DNA from: Avena insularis
Lineage: Eukaryota; Streptophyta; Magnoliopsida; Poales; Poaceae
Reading direction: 5' to 3'
DNA length: 64,000 nt
Assembly: GCA_023614405.1 (NCBI GenBank)
Contig: CM042684.1
Coordinates: 464,885,650-464,949,649, forward strand
The notes below the pieces were generated by a model, which worked only from the letters and a program-made list of their open reading frames with translations, made no database searches and had not been told where the DNA came from. The stretch's first letter is position 1. Every line of letters begins with the position of its first letter. A program made the position numbers and the translations under genes. Shown one piece after another: positions 23,281 through 33,847 of the stretch.

Positions 23281-25015
23281 TGTATCCACGCCAGGTCTTC
23301 GAGCCACGCCATGTTCATTCCTCGATAACATCGGCATCGAGCCGGTCTTGTTGGTGAGCATCCGTGAAGGAGATCTTGGAATTGGGCGTCACCATCTTCA
23401 GGTGCCATGTAGAGGATCTCGGAATTCCGGTTTTGTTTTGTCGGTGGTGAACCTGGTTGGGTGGAGGTAGTGATGAATCGTACCCGAGCCGCATTGTTAT
23501 CGCCACCATCATCTCTTGTCACGGCACCTTCTGTGCCGAGGAGGATCTTGTGGAACAACTTCTGTCTCGGTCTCGGGCAAACTCTAGAGAAGTACACACT
23601 TCAAAACAAGGGCGCATCAAGGCAACAGGAAGGCCGGAGCAATGAGGCGAGATTGGGGGCCTTGGGGACCACCTGGCCGAGGCCGTGCTGCTGGGGAGTT
23701 GAGGAAGAGGGCCACGCCGGTCGCGGTGGTTGTCGAGGCTCGGACAGGAGGACACATGCGAGAGCTAGGCGGCAACTCGGGGAGCACAACGACAAGCGGC
23801 GCGGCGAACTTGCTTACGAGGGCTGGCAGGACAGAGGCGAGGGATCTGCTCGGAGACAAGGTGTGCGGGTCGGTGATGGGGTCGGGCTCCTGGCGGCGAG
23901 GACGCGCATCAGGGGTCACAGACAGCGGCGCGGGGAGAGGGAGGGCGACCATGGTGGCGCTCGGGGCAGATGATGCCTGTGGTGGTGCCGGACAGGGAGG
24001 GCGAGCTCGGGAGGCAACAACGGACTCGCCGGTCGGGGAAGAGACGAGAGGCGTGCGGGATGGCGCCTAGGGTGACAGGAAGGTGGAAGACACTGGAGGG
24101 GGTGCGGTCGGCGCCGGGCTTGTAGGCGGGCGCAGACTTTGTCGGGGTGGAGGACGGCCAGGGACGAGCGGCGGCGGCCAGTGTTGGGGATGACGACGCC
24201 GGGGACGGCCATGGCAGCGAGGAAGGCGGTGAGGTGGAGAGGCGCAGAGGGCGGGGCGACACGCAACAGTGAGGGAGGGAGGAAGGATGGGGAACAGAGG
24301 AGCGGTACTCGCGGCAGAGAGGAAGGTGAGGTTCGCGAGGGGTGGGGGTAGGTGGCGTGCGGGGCAACCAGGGGTGGATCGATTGGTAGTGTGCATGTAC
24401 TCATGATACCACGCTGTGGTGTGTGGCCTCGGGCTTGCGTCACAAGGCATTATGCGGTTGTGCGCTGTGTGTATGGGTGTGTGGTGCGACCGAGGTAGGG
24501 TGGGTGCAGTGCGTGCATGCGTTAGCGTGTATGTGTGTGTTGCATGGTGGTGTGCCTGCATCGTGTTGCGTGTGAGTGTGTGTGTTGAGCGTCTGGTGGG
24601 TGGCGGCTAGGGTATGTGGGGTTAGGTTAGCTGGTTTGGTAGATTAGGGTTTAGTTTAGTCAGGGTTTTTATCTAGGGTAGTAGGTGGCTGCGGGTTGGG
24701 CTTCTGGGCCTGGCCGGCGGCTGCCTCCCCTGACAACAAACATTTTTATTTAGTTTATTTTTAAGAGACTTTAACAAATAGTTTTTAGGCAAATAAAAAT
24801 ATTCGGAAGAGGCCAGGATTTTGAGTTTGAATTAAAGGAGGGGGCTAATGTAGAAAACGAAATAGGCTTTTGCTTAAAATAATTTTAGGCAAACATATGC
24901 CTAATGATGATGCTCAAATATAATATGGCATGATGACATGAGTATGATATTACGATGATGCACAAAAATAAAAACAGTAAGCGATTTTTTAGTAGTGGTT
25001 TTCCCGGGTGCTACA
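23281..25015 (-). mobile_element. E6: GC-rich LTR, chromovirus (Tekay-like), probably solo
   Basis: On the minus strand it starts at 25015 with TGTAGCACCCGGGAAAACC, the TGTRRCACCCGGG-type start of Tekay-like LTRs, followed by an AT-rich U3, an AAACCCTAATC-rich stretch (24670-24640) and a very GC-rich transcribed part (24400-23640). The left end is placed at TGTATCCACG by the TG...CA rule only; flanks GAACT and AAGCT do not match exactly. Many long open frames here on both strands (23461-24610) are by-products of high GC and have no domain. Confidence 0.5.
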
Positions 25016-26260
25016 AAGCTCCTTTATTACATGGTCTATGGAGTATGGAGTCATTTTTTTCTATGCCCCATTATTATATCCTGAAGCCTTATGATATTCT
25101 GTCTTCCTTTTTCCATTCACCACATCAGTTTCTAAGTTTTTTCCATGAGAAGATTTCACGCTAGCGTTTTCCCTTTCCTCTCCTGTATAGTCCGTTAGGT
25201 TGTGCTTTAATATTCCTTCTGGATGCTTTTTATCGTGCCAATGGTCATGGTATTTCTCTTAAAACTTTTCTGTCGATAAGCTGACAATGAAGTCATCTAC
25301 TTGGCTGAAATACCTAGATGATGAAAGTTCCAGATACAATTCCATTCTATAGAGGATATTTACCATATAAAATCCATTACTTGCCTTTCCAACTGTGCAA
25401 GTTTTGTTTGTTGCACTTCAGTATGCGTTTTGTTTTGGTTAATCGTGAAAAAATTGAGTACCTGCAATCCCCAGTTTTTCTATCAGCTTAGAGCTTTTGG
25501 GTGAACAAAGATGATGCATGCAACCCATTTCTGCCAAGACAAGCAAGAAGTGATTTGTGTTATAGGACAAGCTGAGATGTTACCATCCATCATTCCAACA
25601 AGGCCAGCCTCTGAAGATTGTGAATTGTGATTACTCTAGTGACAGTACTTGCTAAGGCCACATATTGTTTGGGAGGCAAAAAACAATACATAGTTTTCGA
25701 ATCGCAGGTATTTTCTGAACATGAGCGATCGTTCGAATGTGTTTGAGATATGATGTAGGAAGATTTTACACTGATAGACTGCTATAATATCTCAAGATAT
25801 AGTGGTTTACCAGATCTCCTACTGCCGCAGTTCTTTCCAAACCAATTCCAAGGGAAGTTCAGGAAAAAAGAGGTTGCTCATTGGCACCATGAATATCTCA
25901 CTGGCACCACATTTGTTTTCTGTAAGTTCTCTTTCTGCACAGGACGGCATATCACACATACAGTTTCTTCATGGGATTGCATTTTAATTTTGCTTGGACT
26001 TTTGCTGTTTGACAAAAAAGTTGACAATGTCGAGTTTCAGTTTGGTGATAAATCAGAGTGCAGAGAAAGCCGAGGATCCAGGGCTCCGTGGCTGCGGGCC
26101 TGTCGAACGGGTCCTTAGCAGGTGGGGCCGACGCCGTTGACGTGGTATTCGTGTTTTCGGGCTTGGGTTTTAGGGCTCGTAGGGTGAGTGGGTTTAACGT
26201 TACCCAGGCCAAGATGTTGGCTGGGATTTTCAGCCGGGGGTTTGGGGTGCGAGAGAATAT
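25016..26260. other. Unassigned low-copy-looking segment
   Basis: About 1.25 kb unlike the surrounding elements in composition. No protein family was recognised. One stretch, 25810-25930, could be an exon remnant in the plus frame (FFPNQFQGKFRKKEVAHWHH, then a GTAAG donor-like word at 25921), set in T-rich intron-like DNA. 26030-26250 is GC-rich. It may be a gene fragment moved by a transposon; this is a weak inference. Confidence 0.3.
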
Positions 26261-26674
26261 CTAGCGCTACCACCCCTTTGTGTGGTACCATGCTACCACT
26301 TCTAAAATTCAAATTTTACGTGTCAAAAAAAACTGAAATTTTTTTGTGGATGTTCACAAGATACGTGTCTACAATCCCTAATAGTTGTATTACCAAATTC
26401 ATGAAACACACACAGAAATAAAAAAGATAAAATGCTATGTGAATAGTGTCATTCTCTGGTATTTTGTGTTTTTATCTTTTTGTGCCACTAGTCATGTTCG
26501 ATTTGTCTTTTTTATATCTCTGTGTGTGTCATGAATTTGGTTATGCAACTATTAGGGATTGTAGACACCGATCTTCTGAACATCCACAGATTTTTTTTCA
26601 AATTTTTTTAAAACATAAAATTTGAATTTTGAGAAGTGGGAGGACGGTAGCACCTAAGGGAGTGGTAGCACTGG
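26261..26674. mobile_element. Long-stem foldback MITE
   Basis: The two halves are inverted copies: CTAGCGCTACCAC at the left against CCAGTGCTACCAC (complement) at the right, then AAAATTCAAATTTTA, GGATGTTCA, TGTCTACAATCCCTAATAGTTG and CCAAATTCATGA in both arms. Arms are about 180 bases and the loop is about 45 bases near 26440. ATAT flanks both ends (26257-26260, 26675-26678). Superfamily not determined; no coding capacity. Confidence 0.85.
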
Positions 26675-27293
26675 ATATGTTCGGTTGTGCATGAAAAGGC
26701 CAGGCTTGCTTTGTGTTGGAACGACAGGCCTTTAACATCAGTGTCTGTTTGGAGTGCTACGCGAAGAACTGAAGAGTGATGAAGAGAGTCCCGCAAAATA
26801 AAAGTGAGTGAGGAAGAGAGGCCATGGTGTTCGATTTATTTTTTCAGGCCATGGAGTATCATTTTTTAGACACTTTGTTGCAAGACAAAGTTTTCCGGTG
26901 AGCATTTTTCTATACGTAAGAGAGTAGTTGTTCCTAATTCAGTGAAACGGGCTTATGTGGTCTCGATGTCCTTCTTCGATTTGTTCTATGACAAGTTGAT
27001 GCCTTGATGAGGACGACCATGTCTTGATCCAAGGAAATCTTTATCTGTCTTTCACTGCTCATTAGCATCAGATTTCACTCCTATAAACAGCTCCCACCCC
27101 TTCATGACGTCGCCCCTAGAGGGTGACTCAGGGAAAACCCTAATCCCCGCTGCTAGGCCTCGCCTAGGCTCCTCCTCGTCGCCATTGTTCCCAGCTTCAC
27201 TGCGGACGAAGCAAGATCCACCTGGATCTATCCTCCCCCGGTCCTGACATCTTCGGCATCCTGATCAATGGTGCATGGCCACAACCTCGGCAG
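26675..27293. other. Intervening DNA without recognisable gene
   Basis: About 620 bases. A CCTATAAACAG TATA-like word at 27082 is followed by a CT-rich, codon-like GC-rich stretch (27100-27290), which may be an LTR or 5' leader remnant. No domain was found. Confidence 0.3.
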
Positions 27294-28291
27294 TGGGGGA
27301 TATTTGGCCAGGTGCTGGCTTGTCGAGGAACTGGTAGCTTGGAGGAGGCTTAGATCCGACTAGCAGCTGACAGAATCCTGAGTAACCGGGTACTCGGAGA
27401 AGCATAAACTTTAGTAAGGCATCTTGCCGATTTGTGGCTAGCTAACGGTCTCACAGCGAAGCAAGGCCAGGCGAAGACAACACCCGCCGGCTTCATCTCT
27501 CGACTCCCGTTAGAGTAGCCGGGGGTGGAACGCTAGCCGGCTATGAAGCTACGAGGGCCCACGCCTATGCCATAAGCATGACGTATAGGCGACGAGACCC
27601 CATGACCCACCATCTCGGCAGGCTCGTAGGCAGCAGGGATGACCTCACCCTATGCATGGTCACATCCCTATTCTCCGGTGAACGGAACTGGCCCTAAATG
27701 CTCGGAAGTGACCATGACATCAGCACCATAGGGCGGTTCCGGAAGATCGGTCGATAGAGGTGGAAACGGGGTGACCAACGCATGGCGAACCACCATGTCC
27801 CATCGATAACGGCAGTAACTCCATGGCCATACCACCATAACCATGGAGGAGGCTATATAAGGAGAGGACCGACGACAGAGACAAGGGAGAATTCACAAGG
27901 CAACTCATCCACACATTCATTCAGGAGATTCACCCACATTCATCCATCCACCACCGTAGAAGAGGAAGAACTTCGGCGATGAGCTCACCAGAGGTGTAGT
28001 AGTCGATAGGTTCACTCGTAAGGCTCTTAGAGCACCCCATAGATTGCACTCTACCCGGAGTCATCCACTACCGGTGGAGGCATCATCTATACTCCCTAGT
28101 CATCACCCACCATAGTTCTCGGTTAGCCCAGCAGGCTGCTAGCTAGAACACCCCCTTCGTAATATTTGAGCACCTCACGCTCCATATATAAATATAGCCA
28201 ACACAGGAAGTAGGGTCTTTACCAGATCATCACTTGGGGCCTGAAAATGTAAAAATCTTGCGTGCCTTGAGGTTGTTAGCCCATCGAATCA
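27294..28291 (+). mobile_element. E8: plus-strand Gypsy LTR followed by PBS
   Basis: Runs from about TGGGGGATATTTGGCC to CCATCGAATCA, close to 1 kb, with TATA box CTATATAAGG at 27853-27862 and a CA-rich leader. Immediately after it stands TTGGCGCCAGC (28295-28305), resembling the TTGGCGCC-type primer site of several grass Gypsy families. The internal region is absent because a Copia LTR begins at about 28319. The left end is inferred from the TG rule. Confidence 0.55.
27853..27862 (+). promoter_or_regulatory. TATA box in LTR E8
   Basis: CTATATAAGG in GGAGGCTATATAAGGAGAGGACC, about 440 bases before the LTR end, with a CA-rich leader downstream. Typical core promoter of a Gypsy LTR. Confidence 0.6.
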
Positions 28292-28318
28292 TGATTGGCG
28301 CCAGCTAAAGGGCTTCCA

Positions 28319-28433
28319 TGGCAGAAAACAAAAAGTTCCTGCGTTGGAACGACCCAACTGCCTAAGATCTATCTATTAGTGCAGTAACGGCCGAGGTTCC
28401 GGATACATACCCTCGTAGTCCGAAAGCGGTTAA
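28319..28433 (-). mobile_element. Old Copia LTR, first fragment
   Basis: Begins TGGCAGAAAACAAAAAG, the complement of the CTTTTTGTTTTC-like U5 end of BARE/Angela-type LTRs, and continues with CTATCTATTAGTGCAGTAACGG, which parallels CTATCTATTAATAATGCAATAACGG in the Copia 2 LTR (21566-21590). It is cut at 28433 by E7 and resumes at 34328. Confidence 0.65.
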
Positions 28434-28896
28434 TGATGGGGGAATACTAATCGGGGTATACCCATGAAGCAGTCGTCACCGGATCGAGCCGATCAAGCTC
28501 AGTTTAGGGCGGATCGACTCGCCAAATACGGCGACTCATGATACTAGATCCAAACGATTCGATCGACTCACGACGATGACTCCAATAAAAAGCCCATTAT
28601 CACCTGTAAACCCTAACTCGACGCATATATAACCACCAGGCAATTTCACCCCACGTACGCTATATTAGATCTTATTAGACAGATCCATCTCTCTCGCCTC
28701 CCCTCCACCTCCAGCGGCTCCATGTAAACTAGTCTATGATCATATACTGGGTTGATAGCAGAACGTAGCGATCCTCCATCGAGATGACGTGGACCTAGGT
28801 ATATCGTATGCCAATTTCGCTCCCGGATTCTGCTACGTCGTCTTGTCTCCTCTACATAAGCTATCCTGTAATATCTGATGCGTCAATACTACGGGC
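28434..28896 (+). mobile_element. E7 left LTR
   Basis: Starts TGATGGGGGAATACTAATCGG; carries TATA-like GCATATATAACC (28623-28634) and ends CAATACTACGGGC beside the primer site. It differs from the right LTR by many substitutions, so the insertion is not recent. Confidence 0.75.
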
Positions 28897-28912
28897 GGCG
28901 CCACCGTGGGAC
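28897..28912 (+). promoter_or_regulatory. E7 primer-binding site
   Basis: GGCGCCACCGTGGGAC directly after the left LTR, close to the TGGCGCCCACCGTGGGGC word that follows the 5' LTR of RIRE2/Grande-type (Tat) elements. Confidence 0.65.
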
Positions 28913-29017
28913 AAGCGGCGCTTGGAGGTGATGATCTGAACGAGATACCTTGTTATCTGTAACACCCGTCAGATCGCACCTGACAAATTCATCTTCAACG
29001 CCCGCTTGGTTAAATCG

Positions 29018-29240
29018 AGGGAGGAACTGTAACAAATCCGGGTATTTGGAGTTATGAAGGTGTGGCAGGTGCACATATTGTGTTTTGTGGTTTGTGTTGC
29101 TTGGCAGCGATCTGGCATTGGGTATATTGGGACCTAGAAATATTCTCGGATGGGCGGACGGGAAAACCCTCTTTAGATTTGGCCAAGATCTTTGGAATTC
29201 ATTTATTTCTTGCAGGGTGGCTTGCTTTGGCTTTGGCGCC
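29018..29240 (+). pseudogene. Plastid psbB (CP47) internal fragment in nuclear DNA
   Basis: Fragment of the gene for the CP47 chlorophyll-binding core antenna of photosystem II. Readable from [18 protein letters not shown], through [14 protein letters not shown] and [19 protein letters not shown], to VACFGFGA. One base lost near 29217 shifts the last block. There are also substitutions relative to the conserved plastid protein, such as CDER to SDGR. About 75 of some 508 codons remain. It cannot function and marks the left end of a plastid-derived insertion. Confidence 0.9.
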
Positions 29241-29526
29241 AATATTTTATTGCGAATAATTCCGACAACCTAAGGAGAAAAAAAGCATTTACTTATTATA
29301 GAGATGGTGCGATTTGACTATCTTTTTTAGCCCTACCTACACCTTAGTCTTCCGAGAAAGAGAGGGGAATATTTCTCTTTCTAACCACACAATTACGAGT
29401 ACCTCTATTGTGATTCCCAAAAAGGAGGGTCAAAATGGGTAGAATCGATATGAGTCCATAGACTTCTTTTAATAATTCCGATTTTGAAAAAAAATTATAG
29501 TTTCTACCTCTACCCTATCTATTATC
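29241..29526. other. Plastid-like spacer, gene not assigned
   Basis: Continues the plastid-derived patch in base composition. The stretch GAGATGGTGCGATTTGACTATC at 29303-29324 contains a GTGCG word like the start of a group II intron, but the locus could not be named. No open frame. Confidence 0.4.
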
Positions 29527-29851
29527 ATGTCAACGATCAACTTCTCCCATGATGCCGACCTTGTACGATCCCCTTCAAATGGAAAAATCCAATTCACTGA
29601 AAATTTGGTTCACACCACACGTACCCGCCATGGACAACCTGCTTTTCTATGTTATATAGACTTGCATGTAACTATTCAGAATCAGGATATTGTATATAGT
29701 GTGAGTATTCCCTCAAAAATCTTGATTCTAGTGCAAAATAATCAATATGTAAAATTTGAACAAGTAATTGCGGAGATTCGTGCCAGAACGTCCACTTTAT
29801 ATTTTAAAGAAAGGGTATAAAAGCATATTTATTCGGATTCTGACATAGAAT
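29527..29851 (+). pseudogene. Plastid rpoC2 fragment in nuclear DNA
   Basis: Fragment of the plastid RNA polymerase beta'' subunit gene. The 97 codons from 29527 read [18 protein letters not shown], then [20 protein letters not shown] and [18 protein letters not shown], ending in a stop that replaces a sense codon; the family continues with KHIYSDSD, which is still legible after the stop. The complete plastid gene has well over 1000 codons. The open frame is an accident of limited decay; the ATG used is internal. Confidence 0.9.
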
Positions 29852-30205
<354 letters not shown>

Positions 30206-30393
30206 AGTAAATGAATTCCACAATTGGTTATACTGAACTATTAAGATGACTTAGTCAGATAAAGTGGATTAATCGGACGAGGATACAAAGAGATTCCCAT
30301 TCTACATGTCAATACTGACAACAATGAAATTTTTAGTAAAAGGAAAATCCGTCAACTTTATAAGTCGTGAGGGTTCAAGTCCCTCTATCCCCA
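30206..30393 (+). pseudogene. Plastid trnL(UAA): end of group I intron and 3' exon
   Basis: The intron tail (ACGAGGATACAAAGAGATTCCCATTC region, then CTACATGTCAATACTGACAAC) is followed by the 50-base 3' exon at 30344-30393, containing GGTTCAAGTCCCTCTATCCC and the CCA-proximal end. One change is seen in the exon (GTCAAC for GTCGAC). The 5' exon with the anticodon is absent, so no tRNA can be made. The retained intron shows the transfer came from DNA, not spliced RNA. Confidence 0.85.
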
Positions 30394-30694
30394 AACTTTT
30401 TTATTTTCTATTAGTAACAAGTAAATATTTTGTTTGGAGGTAAGAAACTTGCAATATTGGGGGATAAACACCAACTAATCAAGAGACATGAGACAATCCA
30501 GAAAGCAATTGATCATGATCAAATTTGTAAGCCCACTCCCACTCCACGTCGGCCGACCGCCATGAGGTTTTCCGAAGCTTTGACCCTAAGGAACTTATCT
30601 ATCCCCTTCTTGCGTTCATAATTTGCGATCGAAAAATCACCGGATCAATTACCAGGCCGGTACTACCCAAGCAGATGCCAGATTCTAAATCAAG
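30394..30694. other. Interior of E7, no feature recognised
   Basis: Mixed sequence between the plastid patch and the Stowaway MITE; a 63-codon open frame here has no recognisable domain. It contains the word CCGGATCAATTACCAGGCC; nothing else can be supported. Confidence 0.3.
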
Positions 30695-30812
30695 TACTTC
30701 CTCCGATTCAAATTAGTGTTCTCAGATTTATCTAGATTCAGATATATCTAGTCTTGTTTTAGTGGTAGATACATCCGAATCTAGCAAAAGCTGAAATTGG
30801 ATCAGAGGGATA
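30695..30812. mobile_element. Stowaway-like MITE
   Basis: TACTTCCTCCGATTCAAATT at the left is the imperfect inverted counterpart of AATTGGATCAGAGGGATA at the right, giving the CTCCCTCCG-type terminal repeat of grass Stowaway elements, bounded by TA. Length 118. The interior is AT-rich and non-coding. Confidence 0.8.
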
Positions 30813-31559
30813 CCTGACACAAGTATCGAGGTAATCCTATTATTCTGATAAAAAGATCCGAACCTGGCGATGCACAGCGCATGAACAGATTTGATAAAAC
30901 AATCCTTCTCTACTCAATCTTATAATGATTATTATATTCTGTACTTGGTCTACTAATTGTTTGCAAGTACAAGTACCTTCTAAATTTATATCTTCGGGAT
31001 CCGTGGTACTGCAATTAAGTTGTGTCCAATGCGTGCGAGCGGTGACATACATGTGATACATACAATCAACCAAGACTGCCACACAATGCATCAGCGACAT
31101 ACATGGGATACATACAATCAACCAAGACTGCCACACAATGCATCAGTAGATCAGCCCTTGACACGCTGGATTGATTTGACATCTACCGAATCTCTTTCAT
31201 TTATTATCTGCCAAATTGATTATTTTCTTAAGATCTAATCATTTACATGTTTATCTTGGAAATACATGGACTGCACAAACGCACATGAGAGCCGTCTTCT
31301 GATCGTGGCCTCCGGGACGAGCGATTCACGCATGCATCAGAAAAATTCACATTCATCAGATCGTGTCACCAGAATCAAGTCTCGAGGCTGGCTTTTTATT
31401 ATTTCTGGATCGAAGAAGCATGGACGTCGAGCGATGCGACGCATTCACCGGATTAGCATGGAATTATCTCTCTCCACTCAAACTTTTTTTAATTGTTATA
31501 TTATATCATGCTAACTAATTGTTTTGCACGTGCAAGTGCAAGGAAAACCAATTAGTGAT
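30813..31559. repeat. E7 interior with short direct repeats
   Basis: Two 52-base tandem units at 31044-31147 (GACATACATG, then ATACATACAATCAACCAAGAC and TGCCACACAATGCATCAG) differ at a few bases. In addition, 30935-30985 and 31485-31545 share the layout 'ACTAATTGTTTGCAAGTACAAG / ACTAATTGTTTTGCACGTGCAAG', suggesting an older larger duplication. No gene. Confidence 0.6.
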
Positions 31560-31689
31560 GTGCAAAATTCGACATCTATTGCTCGGTCAACTCGACTTTT
31601 CAGCTCGTCATGGCGGGGTCGACTCCGTCCTTCTCGCCGCCCTCGCAGACTCTCTATGATCGGGGACTCGTCTCGCCTGTCGCGGACAC

Positions 31690-31945
31690 TCCGCTCAGGG
31701 ACTCGTGATATCGCGCGGACACTCCGCGCTCGGAGACTCGTCTCGCCTGTCGCGGACTCGCCGCCCTCACGGACTCTCCATGCTCGGGGACTCGCCTCGC
31801 CTGTCGCGGACTCACAGCCCTCACGGACACTCCGCATTCGGAGACTCGCCTCGCCTGTCGCGGACTCGCCGCCCTCGCAGACACTCCGCGCTCGGAGACT
31901 CGCCTCGCCTATCGCGGACTCTTCACACTTGGAGATTCGCGATTC
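31690..31945 (+). repeat. 54-base minisatellite array
   Basis: Successive copies of CGCCTGTCGCGGACTCGCC start at intervals of exactly 54 bases (anchors at 31747, 31801, 31855, 31909). Because 54 is a multiple of three the plus strand stays open and reads as an 18-residue repeat RLASPVADSPPSRTLRAR with variants. About four and a half units. It is probably not a real protein: the open frame follows from the period and GC content, and the minus strand is equally open. Confidence 0.85.
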
Positions 31946-32034
31946 GCTCTTGAGGATTCACCACGCCCGGGGACTCGCCCATCGTGGACTCGCCAAGCTC
32001 GACGACTGGCTCGTCTCGGACTCGCCAAGCTACC

Positions 32035-32450
32035 GGCTACACGCCGTACGACTTCGCCATAGAGAGACCTCTGTCCGCCGCGTCGACCCCGTGTCCACCG
32101 CGTCGACTCCGCCTAAGCGTCACCCCGTCGGCCGCACGACCATATGTCCGTCGCGTCGACTCCGCCAAAGCGCGGCCTCTCTTCGCCAAAGCACGACCTC
32201 CGTCCACCATGTCGACCCCGTGTCTGCCGCGTCGACTCCGCCTAAGCGCGACCCCATCCACCGTGCAACCATATGTCCGCCGCGTTGACTCTGCCAAAGC
32301 TCTACCTCCGTCCGTCGCGCGACCATATGCCCGCCGCGTCGACTCCGCCAAAGGCCAAAGCGTAGCCTCCCTTCGCCAAAGCGCGACCTGCGTCTGCCGC
32401 GTCGACCACGTGTCCGCCGTGTTGACTCCGCCAAAGCGCACATATAATTC
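32035..32450 (+). repeat. Second array, 129-base higher-order repeat
   Basis: Words CGTCGACTCCGCC recur at 32101, 32154, 32230, 32283, 32337 and 32400. The pairs 32101/32230 and 32154/32283 are each 129 apart, so two shorter subunits (about 53 and 76 bases) form a higher-order unit. Composition is similar to the 54-base array but the core word is different. Confidence 0.7.
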
Positions 32451-32599
32451 CGCTATGTTGAATGCGTATGCCGCGCCTGTTAAGGGCCCCTCGTCGTACG
32501 AGTCGTTAGAGAGGGTCGCGCCACGCTGCATGGACTCACCACTCGGCGCGTCTCTTTCCTCCGGAAAATAAATTCGCTTTTGTCAACCTTTGAAAGAGT

Positions 32600-32935
32600 G
32601 ACTCAGAATGACCAAGTAGTACGGACGAGGACTCGCAAATGGAGCCTTGGATCGCCCACAAAAACGCTAACCGAGAGTCATCATTGGGGTCGCCTTGCTC
32701 GACTGGCCTTCCGGTCAAGACAAAGGGCAGTGCTACACATACAACACCATGTCCTCCTCAACCTCGAGAGTGCGACTCATGACGGCTAAGTACTACGGAC
32801 GAGGACTCAGAACCGAGCCTCGGATCGTCCAGAAGAACTCCAAGACGAGAGCCATCTTTGAGTCGCCAGCGATCGCCCCCGGCCAAGACGAAAGACTCGC
32901 TAACAAAACACCGCAATCAATCCCTATCAACCTCG
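32600..32935 (+). repeat. Two diverged ~178-base repeats
   Basis: AAGTAGTACGGACGAGGACTC at about 32612 and AAGTACTACGGACGAGGACTC at about 32789 start two related segments, each continuing with a GAGCCT(C/T)GGATCG word and a GGCCAAGACGAAAG-like end. Non-coding. Confidence 0.65.
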
Positions 32936-33847
32936 GATGAGTGACTCGCCACGCTCGGGGACTCTCCCCTCGCGGACTCTCCCCTTACGGACTCGCCCAA
33001 CGCAGACTCGCCACGCTCGGGGACTCTCTCCTCGCGGACTCTCCTCACACAGACTTGTCACGCGCCATGATCGAGAACTATCACTACTATTTTCAGAGTA
33101 TGCATCTCTAAAGAGCCTCAAGTCGCCTCTACAAGCCAACTCGAGCCTCGGGGACTACTACTAGGCATATTGATGAGCTAAGCATAAAGCAAATCAACTC
33201 CAATCGATGGACGACTCGTCAAGTTTTCCTTTGTTCGGCTTGGGCATCAACAACAACATTTCCCCTCGAGTGCGACATCGCTCCTGAGTCATTATGCCCA
33301 TATGATTTCTGCGGTGTATACGCGGACTCGCCATCATGGATTTTCCCTAGCGGAGTCTTCATGCTCGAGGACTCGCCGCCCTCGCGGAGTCTTCATGCTC
33401 GGGGACTCTTCGCCCTCACGGACTCTCCACACTCGAGGACTTGACTCACCCCTCGTGGACTCGACGTGCTCGGGGACTCGCCATCACGGGCTCACCATGG
33501 CCGACTCACCATCGCAGGATCTCCCTCGGGGACTCGCCCATGACGGAATTGCCCGCGCCGACTCGGCGACTTTGTCATCAACAACTTGGCGGCCTCCACG
33601 TTTTCTATTCATCAGCCTCTACGACATCAAGTTGATAAGGCGCTAGTCAAACTTATCAAAGGAGTGACTCCACCCAATGGCGACTCACCTGGCGCACCGA
33701 CTCGCCTAGGCGAATGGACTACTTCATGAGCTATTTCTCTGTTTCAGGAGCTTGCCAACGACTCGCCATTGACTCCACCCTAGAATCGCCTGCGCCAATT
33801 CGACGGCTTGTAGTCATCACCGAGTCCCTGACGCGCTCGGGGACTAC
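32936..33847 (+). repeat. Degenerate GGACTCGCC / CTCGGGGACTC array up to the right LTR of E7
   Basis: Irregular repeats of short words (CTCGGGGACTC, CTCGCGGACTC, GGACTCGCC) at spacings of roughly 15-50 bases, with a less repetitive gap at 33100-33320. The last occurrence, CTCGGGGACTACTGA, is the boundary with the LTR at 33848, in the polypurine-tract position. Confidence 0.7.

Noticed and set aside
23461..24610. Several 100-175-codon open frames on both strands
   Set aside because: They lie in the GC-rich part of an LTR (E6), overlap each other on both strands, are low-complexity, and no family was recognised.
28889..29242. 117-codon minus-strand open frame
   Set aside because: It is antisense to the psbB fragment and the E7 primer site; no domain.
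29527..29820. Functional rpoC2-like nuclear gene
   Set aside because: It is a short internal piece of a plastid gene within a scrambled insertion, with an internal ATG and a premature stop.
30206..30393. A usable tRNA-Leu gene
   Set aside because: Only the intron tail and 3' exon are present; the 5' half with the anticodon is missing.
31524..32288. 254-codon open frame with Arg/Ser/Pro-rich repeats as a protein gene
   Set aside because: The frame is a by-product of the 54-base period and high GC; the opposite strand is open too, and there is no promoter, domain or non-repeat coding part.
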